Below are positions 57,981-64,000 of a stretch of DNA of 64,000 bases, one piece after another. Made by a program: the position numbers and the translations under genes. The notes beneath the pieces were generated by a model that saw only the letters and a program-made list of their open reading frames with translations, was not told the DNA's origin and did not search any database. The DNA is from Pseudomonas nunensis. GTDB lineage: Bacteria; Pseudomonadota; Gammaproteobacteria; Pseudomonadales; Pseudomonadaceae. The DNA lies in contig NZ_CP101125.1 of the NCBI RefSeq assembly GCF_024296925.1, forward strand, positions 4,900,501 through 4,964,500. The letters are read 5' to 3'. Positions within the stretch are counted from its first letter, which is position 1; each line of letters begins with the position of its first letter.

Positions 57981-58093
57981 GTAAGCCTATAGGCTTTTAT
58001 TCTGAATATTTCTGAACGCCTATAAGCATACAAAATAAAATTAAATGTATACCTATAGGCTTACATAAAACAATAAAAAGTATGCCTATAGAC
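57981..58093. promoter_or_regulatory. Array of four CCTATAGG dyads at exact 33-bp spacing, promoter region of mobile mystery A
   Basis: Four ten-base cores: GCCTATAGGC (57985-57994), GCCTATAAGC (58018-58027), ACCTATAGGC (58051-58060), GCCTATAGAC (58084-58093). Their centres (57989.5, 58022.5, 58055.5, 58088.5) are 33 bases apart each time. The first core is inside the perfect 14-base palindrome AAGCCTATAGGCTT. Spacers are AT-rich. Sites lie 46-160 bases upstream of gene A and are the natural place for its promoter and for binding by its HTH protein (inference). Confidence 0.8.
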
Positions 58094-58107
58094 TAACAGC
58101 CGCCCTT

Positions 58108-58143
58108 CAGTCAATTTCAACTGACTGACATTACGCGGTCAGT
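58108..58143. repeat. Overlapping inverted repeats at the left edge of the LysR remnant
   Basis: CAGTCA (58108-58113) pairs with TGACTG (58122-58127), and ACTGAC (58124-58129) pairs with GTCAGT (58138-58143). They fall exactly where homology to the LysR family starts, so they may mark an insertion or deletion junction. Confidence 0.5.
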
Positions 58144-58146
58144 TAC

Positions 58147-58519
58147 CGGAGCCCAGGGGACTTGGCCCGCTTTACCCTGCTCCACGACCTGACCCTGGAA
58201 CAGAACAGCGGATTTCCGACCTGGCGGACCTGGCTTGATGCGGCTGGTTTTCCTGCGATCGAGGCCGAGCATTGGCCTGCGTATCAACAACTCGGCAGCG
58301 GTGCTGCAAGCGGCTATCGACAGCCAGGGCGTGGCGCTGGGCCGTAGCGAGATGGTGCGCGATGATCTGGCGGCGGGGCGACTGGTGCGGCCGTTTGGCG
58401 ACCTGACTTGTCCGATTGATCTGGCGTATTACGTGGTGTATCGACCGGAGTGTGCGGCGAAGCCGAGGATTGCGGCGTTTCGGGATTGGTTGCTGGCTGA
58501 GGCGCGGATGGCTCGATAA
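58147..58519 (+). pseudogene. LysR-family (GcvA-like) regulator remnant
   Basis: Only the C-terminal substrate-binding half remains. The first frame reads RSPGDLARFTLLHDLTL...FPTWRTWLDAAG and stays open to about 58345; homology then continues from about 58270 in the next frame as GLRINNSAAVLQAAIDSQGVALGRSEMVRDDL...AYYVVYRPE to the stop at 58519. The frameshift lies near 58262-58275. No HTH domain and no start codon is present. It appears to have been decapitated by the event that brought in the mobile mystery module, or earlier. Confidence 0.85.
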
Positions 58520-58541
58520 ATTTCAAGTGAACACAAAACCC

Positions 58542-58631
58542 TGTGGGAGCGGGCTTGCTCGCGAAGGCGGAGTGTCATTCAACATCAGGGTTGACTGACA
58601 GGGCCCCTTCGCGAGCAAGCCCGCTCCCACA
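58542..58631. repeat. REPIN, GTGGGAGCGGGCTTGC type
   Basis: Inverted REP arms between the LysR remnant and the wspR stop. Confidence 0.9.
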
Positions 58632-58651
58632 ATTAGAATCAGAGCAAGCCG

Positions 58652-59653
58652 CTACTCAATCCCCACCTGATTGCGCCCATTATTCTTCGCCAGATAAAGC
58701 CCTTTATCCGCCGCCGAGATCAATTGCCGGCAATCACTGCCCGCCTGCGGGGTAATCGTCGACAGGCCAATACTGATTGTCAGATTCGAACCCTCAGCCG
58801 GGAACACATGCGGAATCTTCAACGCTGCCACGGTCTGGCGCAGTTTCTCCGCCACCAGTCGCGCGCCGCCTGGCGAGGTATTCGGCAGCACCAGGGCAAA
58901 CTCTTCGCCGCCGTAACGCGCAGGCAGATCAGAAGGACGGGCACTGGCGTCGCGAATGGCCGTGGCGACTTTGCGCAGGGCCTCGTCGCCTTCGAGGTGG
59001 CCGAAGCTGTCGTTGTAGGATTTGAAGTAATCCACGTCGATCATCAGCAATGACAGTTGAGTCTGGTCGCGCAGCGAACGGCGCCACTCCAGTTCCAGGT
59101 ATTCATCGAAGTGCCGGCGGTTCGACAGGCCGGTCAGGCCGTCGGAGTTCATCAGGCGTTGCAACACCAGGTTGGTGTCGAGCAACTGCTGCTGGCTGAC
59201 CCGCAACGCCCGATAAGCCGCATCCCGTTGCAACAAGGTCATGTAGGAGCGCGAGTGATAGCGGATGCGCGCCACCAGCTCGATGTTGTCCGGCAGTTTC
59301 ACCAGGTAATCGTTGGCCCCGGCCGCGAAGGCCGCGCTTTTGATCAGCGGGTCTTCCTTGGTCGACAGGACAATGATCGGAATGTCCTTGGTCGCCGGAT
59401 GGTTGCGGTATTCGCGCACCAGGCTCAAGCCGTCGAGACCGGGCATTACCAGGTCCTGGAGGATCACCGTCGGCTTGATCCGGATCGCCTGGGCAATGGC
59501 CTGGTGCGGGTCGGCGCAGAAGTGGAAGTCGATGTTCTCCTGGTTCGCCAGACCGCGCCGAACCGCCTCGCCGATCATCGCCTGATCGTCCACCAGCAAC
59601 ACCATGGCGGCGTTTTCATCGGTCTTGAAGTCGTCGAGCTGTAAGTCATTCAT
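58652..59653 (-). CDS. wspR: Diguanylate cyclase response regulator WspR
   Basis: Output of the Wsp system: makes c-di-GMP when phosphorylated, driving biofilm (wrinkly) phenotypes. The 333-residue product has a receiver domain with phospho-acceptor Asp 67 ([11 protein letters not shown]) and a GGDEF domain with the active site GGEEF (248-252) and an inhibitory-site RPSD (239-242) five residues before it, so product inhibition is expected. Last gene of the operon; 48 bases after wspF. Confidence 0.96.
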   Translation of the reverse strand: MNDLQLDDFKTDENAAMVLLVDDQAMIGEAVRRGLANQENIDFHFCADPHQAIAQAIRIKPTVILQDLVMPGLDGLSLVREYRNHPATKDIPIIVLSTKEDPLIKSAAFAAGANDYLVKLPDNIELVARIRYHSRSYMTLLQRDAAYRALRVSQQQLLDTNLVLQRLMNSDGLTGLSNRRHFDEYLELEWRRSLRDQTQLSLLMIDVDYFKSYNDSFGHLEGDEALRKVATAIRDASARPSDLPARYGGEEFALVLPNTSPGGARLVAEKLRQTVAALKIPHVFPAEGSNLTISIGLSTITPQAGSDCRQLISAADKGLYLAKNNGRNQVGIE

Positions 59654-59701
59654 GTGCGGTCACCTGAGTACTGCCTGGGCCAGGATTGCTGTGAAAAGTC
59701 T

Positions 59702-60712
59702 TCATTTAGGGAATATCTCCAGCAATCGTGGCGCTATCTTTTCCAGTGGGCGAATTTCTACGGCGGCATCGATGGCCGCAGCCGCTTTCGGCATGCCGTA
59801 CACCGCACTGCTGTTCTGGTCCTGAGCGATGGTCAGGTAGCCCTGTTGGCGCATGAGTTTAAGCCCCTGCGCCCCGTCGCGCCCCATGCCGGTCAGCAAA
59901 ACGCCAACGGCATCGCCGTTCCAGTAACTGGCCACGCTCTCGAAAAACACATCGATGGAGGGCCGGTAAATCTCGTTGACCGGTTCGGCTGTGTAGGCCA
60001 GCGTCCCGTTTTTCAACAAGCGAATATGGTGGTTGGTGCCGGCCAGCAACACCGTGCCAGCCTGGGGCGGTTCACCCTCCAGCGCCAGGCGAACATCGAG
60101 GCCGCTGGCGCTGCTGAGCCACTCGGCCATGCCGGCGGCGAACACTTGGTCCACGTGCTGCACCAGCACGATGGCCGCCGAAAAATCCTGCGGCAGACCT
60201 TTGAGCAACACTTCCAGCGCCGCCGGCCCGCCCGCGGACGAACCGATGGCCACCAGTTTTTGTCGGGAGCCGGAACTGCGCAGCGTGCTCGGCGCTGATC
60301 GCACGCGGTTGCCCTTGTCGCCGATCAGCCAGCCGATGTTCATGATTTTGCGCAGCAACGGCGCCGCCGCTTCCACCGGATTGCCGGCCCCGATCGCCGG
60401 CGTATCGACCACATCCAGCGCGCCGTGGCCCATGGCTTCGAACACTCGGTGCACGTTCTGCTGGCGGTCGACGGTGACGATCACGATGGCGCACGGGGTT
60501 TCGGCCATGATCCGCCGGGTCGCCTCCACGCCATCCATCACCGGCATGATCAAGTCCATCAGGATCAGGTCCGGGATATTCTCGGCGCAACGTTGCACCG
60601 CCTCGGCGCCATTGCTGGCGACCCAGATCACCTGATGCGCCGGTTCGAATGCCAAGGCGCGGCGCAGGGCCTCTACCGCCATGGGCATGTCGTTGACGAT
60701 TGCGATTTTCAT
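59702..60712 (-). CDS. wspF: Chemotaxis-type methylesterase WspF (CheB homologue)
   Basis: Removes methyl groups from WspA and so damps the pathway; loss raises c-di-GMP. The 336-residue product has a receiver domain with Asp 53 (LMDLIMPVMDG) and a CheB methylesterase domain with the active serine in AIGSSAGG (Ser 158-159). Intact here; loss-of-function mutations in this gene are a classic source of wrinkly colonies. Start overlaps the wspE stop (ATGA). Confidence 0.95.
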   Translation of the reverse strand: MKIAIVNDMPMAVEALRRALAFEPAHQVIWVASNGAEAVQRCAENIPDLILMDLIMPVMDGVEATRRIMAETPCAIVIVTVDRQQNVHRVFEAMGHGALDVVDTPAIGAGNPVEAAAPLLRKIMNIGWLIGDKGNRVRSAPSTLRSSGSRQKLVAIGSSAGGPAALEVLLKGLPQDFSAAIVLVQHVDQVFAAGMAEWLSSASGLDVRLALEGEPPQAGTVLLAGTNHHIRLLKNGTLAYTAEPVNEIYRPSIDVFFESVASYWNGDAVGVLLTGMGRDGAQGLKLMRQQGYLTIAQDQNSSAVYGMPKAAAAIDAAVEIRPLEKIAPRLLEIFPK

Positions 60713-63000
60713 GCCCGCGCTCCTCCGATGAGCTCAACCACCGCATCAAGCAGGGCGTCGTCATGAAAACTGGCTTTGGCTAGATAATAGTCGGCTCCGG
60801 CGTCCAGTCCACGACGACGGTCTTCTTCTCGGTCTTTATAGGACACCACCATAACCGGCAGCGATTGCAGGCGATTGTCCCGGCGCAATAAAGACACCAG
60901 TTCGATGCCGTCCATGCGCGGCATGTCGATGTCGGTGATCAGCAGATCAAAATCCTCCGAACGCAGAGCGTTCCAGCCATCCATACCGTCCACCGCGACG
61001 GCCACGTCGTAGCCGCGATTGAGCAGCAACTTGCGCTGCAACTCGCGCACGGTCAGGGAATCGTCCACCACCAGAATCCGCTTGCGCGCTGCTTCCGTGG
61101 CCTGGTTGCTGTGGCGGGCAATGCGTTCCAGACGCCCGGTGTTGAGCAGTTTGTCCACTGAACGCAGCATGTCTTCGACGTCGACGATCAACACCACCGA
61201 ACCATCGTCGAGCAAGGCGCCGGCGGAAATGTCCTGAATCTTGCCCAGCCGCTCATCCAGCGGCAATACGACCAAGGTCCGCTCACCAATAAAGCGCTCA
61301 ACCGCCACGCCGTAGATCGCATCGCGCTCGCGAATCACCACAACCTTGAGGGTCTGCGGGCTGTTCTGGCTCGCCGGACGCTGCAACAACTGACTGGCCG
61401 CGACCAGCCCGACATGCCGGCCTTCGTGCCAAAAGTGCTGGCGGCCTTCGAGCTGGACGATGTCGTCCGGTTCCAGGTCGCACATGCGCTCGATGTGCGC
61501 CAACGGGAAGGCGTAAGCCTCGTCGCCGACTTCCACCACCAGGCTGCGCACCACCGACAGGGTCAGCGGCACTTCCAGATGGAAACGACTGCCCTCGCCC
61601 GCCGTCTGCTCCAGCACCACCGCGCCGCGCAACTGGCGAACCATGTGCTGAACCGCATCGAGGCCCACGCCGCGCCCGGAAACTTCGGTGACCTTGTCCC
61701 GCAGGCTGAAACCGGGCAGGAACAAGAACGTCAGCAGTTCTTCCTCGCTCAACTGCGCTGCGGTTTCTGCTGGGGACAATTGGCGCTCGATGATGCTGCG
61801 GCGGACCTTCTCCAGATCGACGCCATTGCCGTCATCGCTGAGTTCCAGCACCAGCAGACCGGCCTGATGGGACGCACGCAAGCGGATCAGGCCTTCCGCC
61901 GGTTTGCCAGCCAGCAGCCGTTGCTCCGGGGTTTCAATGCCATGGTCCACGGCGTTGCGCAGCAGGTGGGTCAGCGGCGCTTCGAGTTTTTCCAGCACGT
62001 CGCGGTCAACCTGGGTCTTTTCCCCTTCGATCTCCAGGCGCACCTGTTTGCCGAGGTCACGGCCTAGATCGCGGACCATCCGCACCTGGCCGGTCAGCAC
62101 ATCGGCAAACGGCCGCATGCGGCAGGCCAGTGCCGTGTCGTACAGCACCTGCGCACGCTGACTGGCGTGCCAGGCGAATTCATCCAGTTCGGCGTTCTTT
62201 TCCACCAGCAATTGCTGGGCTTCCGCCAACAACCGACGGGCATCGTCCAGCGATTCCTGGGCTTCCAGGCTCAACGTCATATCCTTGAGATGGACGTTGA
62301 GGTTTTCCAGGGCACGCAGGCCATTGCTCTGCGTGCGTTTGAGCCGTTGCATGGTGGCCAGGTGCGGTTTGAGCCGCAGGGTTTCCACCAGGGATTTGCT
62401 CGACAGATCAAGCAGGCTGTTCAGTCGCTCGGCAGTGACCCGCAGCACCCGCTCACCGTTTTCGGTGGTGCGTTTGGTCTTGCGCGGCGGTTCAGCCGGA
62501 GCAATCGCTGGCGACTCGATGACCGGAATCGGCACTTCGATCGCTGGCGGCTGCAACTGCTGCTCGTCCATGAACGGTGCGATCGGCGTGCTGATTGGCG
62601 GCGCCAGGGCCATCGGGTCGAGCAAGCGCCCCATCAGCGCCACATAGGCGTCGATTTCCACCGCCGACGGTGCGTTGTTCGGCGTGGCGATGCGCATCAG
62701 CAGATCAGTGCCTTGCAGCAAGGCGTCGATGTGTTCCGGGCGCAGATACAGCCGCCCTTCCTGGGCGCTGACCAGGCAATCTTCCATGACATGGGCCACG
62801 CTGACCCCGGCATCCACGCCAACAATCCGCGCCGCGCCTTTGAGCGAGTGCGCCGCGCGCATGCACGATTCCAGGTGATCGGCCTGAGTCGGATCGCGCT
62901 CAAGGGCCAGCAGACCGGCGCTCAGCACTTGGGTCTGGGCCTCGGCTTCCAGACTGAACAGCTCCAGCAAAGACGAGTCGCGCATTTGCTCGGGGGTCAT
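60709..63000 (-). CDS. wspE: Hybrid histidine kinase WspE (CheA homologue with receiver)
   Basis: Central kinase. The 763-residue product has an Hpt domain with phospho-His 51 (AAHSLKGAARI), a Pro-rich linker, a dimer/kinase core with HLLRNAVDHGIE and the ATP-binding G boxes (SGRGVGLDAV), a CheW-like domain, and a C-terminal receiver with Asp 690 (LITDIDMPRMDG). Phosphorylates WspR and WspF. Start and stop overlap wspD and wspF by four bases each, so the set is translationally coupled. Confidence 0.95.
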   Translation of the reverse strand: MTPEQMRDSSLLELFSLEAEAQTQVLSAGLLALERDPTQADHLESCMRAAHSLKGAARIVGVDAGVSVAHVMEDCLVSAQEGRLYLRPEHIDALLQGTDLLMRIATPNNAPSAVEIDAYVALMGRLLDPMALAPPISTPIAPFMDEQQLQPPAIEVPIPVIESPAIAPAEPPRKTKRTTENGERVLRVTAERLNSLLDLSSKSLVETLRLKPHLATMQRLKRTQSNGLRALENLNVHLKDMTLSLEAQESLDDARRLLAEAQQLLVEKNAELDEFAWHASQRAQVLYDTALACRMRPFADVLTGQVRMVRDLGRDLGKQVRLEIEGEKTQVDRDVLEKLEAPLTHLLRNAVDHGIETPEQRLLAGKPAEGLIRLRASHQAGLLVLELSDDGNGVDLEKVRRSIIERQLSPAETAAQLSEEELLTFLFLPGFSLRDKVTEVSGRGVGLDAVQHMVRQLRGAVVLEQTAGEGSRFHLEVPLTLSVVRSLVVEVGDEAYAFPLAHIERMCDLEPDDIVQLEGRQHFWHEGRHVGLVAASQLLQRPASQNSPQTLKVVVIRERDAIYGVAVERFIGERTLVVLPLDERLGKIQDISAGALLDDGSVVLIVDVEDMLRSVDKLLNTGRLERIARHSNQATEAARKRILVVDDSLTVRELQRKLLLNRGYDVAVAVDGMDGWNALRSEDFDLLITDIDMPRMDGIELVSLLRRDNRLQSLPVMVVSYKDREEDRRRGLDAGADYYLAKASFHDDALLDAVVELIGGARA

Positions 63001-63680
63001 GTGAGGCTCCGGGTCACGGCGGACAACAACTGTTCTTCATCCAGCCAACGCAGGCTGCGATCTTTGAATTGCAATACGCCACGGGTGTACTTGGCGCTGG
63101 CCTGGGCGCCGGATTGCGATGCCGCCTCGAGGATGCGCTCGTCAATGGCGTGAATCCCGTCGACTTCGTCCACCGGCACCACCACTGGCCCGCCCCGTGC
63201 CGCGATGATCAACATGCGCGGCATTACCCGCGCACCCGATGCCGCATTGTTGGTGGTGTCGAGCCCCAGCAACTCAACCAGCGACAGGCACGCCACCAAC
63301 GCACCACGCACATTCGCCACGCCGAGCAAGGCCCGGGAGCGCTGGTGCGGCAAGGAGTGAATGGTTTGCAGCGGCGCCACTTCCACCAGACTGCGAGTGG
63401 CCAGCCCCAGCCATTCTTCGCCGAGGCGGAACATCAGCAGCGAGCGGGTCTTGACGTCGGTTTCGACCACCGTCGCCACCTGCTCGCGATCTTCCTGCTG
63501 CAAGGCGTAGCGATCAAGCAAACGGGTGGCGGCCGCCGAATACACCGCGCAATTGCGGCAATGAATATGCTCGACAAGCAGCGGGCAGGACTTGTCACCG
63601 TGGATACCGATGCGGTTCCAGCAGTCGTCGATGGCCTGGGCATCTTCGCGGGTGACACTCAAGGAATCGGAGACGATCAT
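62997..63680 (-). CDS. wspD: CheW-like scaffold WspD
   Basis: Couples the WspA receptor to WspE. The 227-residue product is a single CheW-like domain (about 75-220) with an N-terminal extension (HCRNCAVYSAAATRLLD). The ATG overlaps the wspC stop (ATGA). Confidence 0.93.
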   Translation of the reverse strand: MIVSDSLSVTREDAQAIDDCWNRIGIHGDKSCPLLVEHIHCRNCAVYSAAATRLLDRYALQQEDREQVATVVETDVKTRSLLMFRLGEEWLGLATRSLVEVAPLQTIHSLPHQRSRALLGVANVRGALVACLSLVELLGLDTTNNAASGARVMPRMLIIAARGGPVVVPVDEVDGIHAIDERILEAASQSGAQASAKYTRGVLQFKDRSLRWLDEEQLLSAVTRSLT

Positions 63681-64000
63681 CGTTTACGCTCACTGTCAGC
63701 GGCGCGCTCGCTACGAGCGGCGCGTTCCTGCAATCGTCTGGCGCCCGCCGTGTCGCCCTGGGATTGCAGCAAAGCCGCCAGGTGCATCAACGCGTCAGGG
63801 TGTTGCGGTTCGAGGTACAACGCCTTGCGATAAAACCCTTGGGCCTCAAGTGCGCGGCCGGCGACATCGCTGAGCAGCCCCAGCCAATAAAACACTTGGG
63901 CCACCGGTTCGTGGCTACGCAGATAACTTTCACACGCGGCGCGGGCTTCGGCACTCTTGCCCTCGTTGGCCAGCGCGGCGATGTTCGCCAGCAGCGTGGC
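63677..64000 (-). CDS. wspC: CheR-type methyltransferase WspC, C-terminal TPR part (5' end outside window)
   Basis: Only the C-terminal region is in the window. It consists of TPR-like helices (AQVFYWLGLLSDVAGRALEAQGFYRKALYLEPQHPDALMHLAALLQ) followed by a basic tail. This matches the C-terminal TPR extension of WspC, whose N-terminal methyltransferase domain would lie beyond 64000. Completes the order wspC-D-E-F-R. Confidence 0.9.
   Translation of the reverse strand, partial: ATLLANIAALANEGKSAEARAACESYLRSHEPVAQVFYWLGLLSDVAGRALEAQGFYRKALYLEPQHPDALMHLAALLQSQGDTAGARRLQERAARSERAADSERKR

Noticed and set aside
57981..58112. CRISPR array reading of the 33-bp spaced sites
   Set aside because: Only ten bases are conserved, spacers share AT-rich composition, there are four units and no cas gene.

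Overview
This is a core-chromosome segment from a Pseudomonas of the fluorescens lineage. The evidence is a high-GC gene-dense layout, a gene order that matches from memory the P. aeruginosa PA3646-PA3707 stretch (lpxD to rpsB, map-glnD-dapC, plsB, mexJK/mexL, adk-ppc, lptF, lysS-prfB, wsp) plus the PA1161-1163 block (rlmA-dapE-ndvB), and many REP/REPIN palindromes of the types scattered through P. fluorescens genomes. No rRNA, tRNA, prophage, IS element or CRISPR array was seen.

Layout. (1) 1-11.5 kb, minus strand: rpsB-tsf-pyrH-frr-uppS-cdsA-dxr-rseP-bamA-ompH-lpxD, joining translation, nucleotide and ribosome recycling functions to isoprenoid, phospholipid, outer-membrane-protein and lipid A biogenesis. 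(2) 11.9-28.8 kb: map, glnD, then a diaminopimelate/lysine and sulfur-transfer neighbourhood (dapC, antiporter, ArsC-like protein, dapD, csdA-csdE-tcdA, ndvB, dapE, rlmA, a small unknown, a cold-shock protein). (3) 28.9-38.5 kb: plsB, a DUF4197 protein, a Fic protein whose 3' end runs into a REPIN, and the mexL / mexJ-mexK efflux locus. (4) 38.6-47.5 kb: rsmJ, a protein with a duplicated 45-residue module, several small-family genes, tsaB, adk, ppc. (5) 47.7-56.8 kb: a lipoprotein/lptF pair behind an AlgU-like promoter, a lipoprotein hydrolase, a DUF1704 (MATCAP-like) putative metallopeptidase, a TetR regulator, lysS and prfB with its programmed frameshift. (6) 56.9-58.5 kb: an accessory island holding mobile mystery protein A (HTH) and B (Fic), four CCTATAGG-type sites spaced exactly 33 bp, and a frameshifted LysR remnant. 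(7) 58.6-64 kb: the wsp surface-sensing/c-di-GMP operon (wspR, F, E, D, and the 3' end of wspC).

How it works together: most of the window is housekeeping. Lysine/peptidoglycan precursor genes (dapC, D, E), sulfur relay and tRNA t6A/ct6A genes (csdA/E, tcdA, tsaB), and envelope assembly genes are linked. Regulation seen in the sequence includes translational coupling by 1-4 base overlaps, a probable rpsB leader and rpsB-tsf attenuator, a MexL-type operator, an AlgU-like promoter and RF2 autoregulatory frameshifting. The most unusual element is the HTH-Fic pair with its phased operator array at 57.98-58.09 kb, lying next to a gene relic between prfB and wspR.
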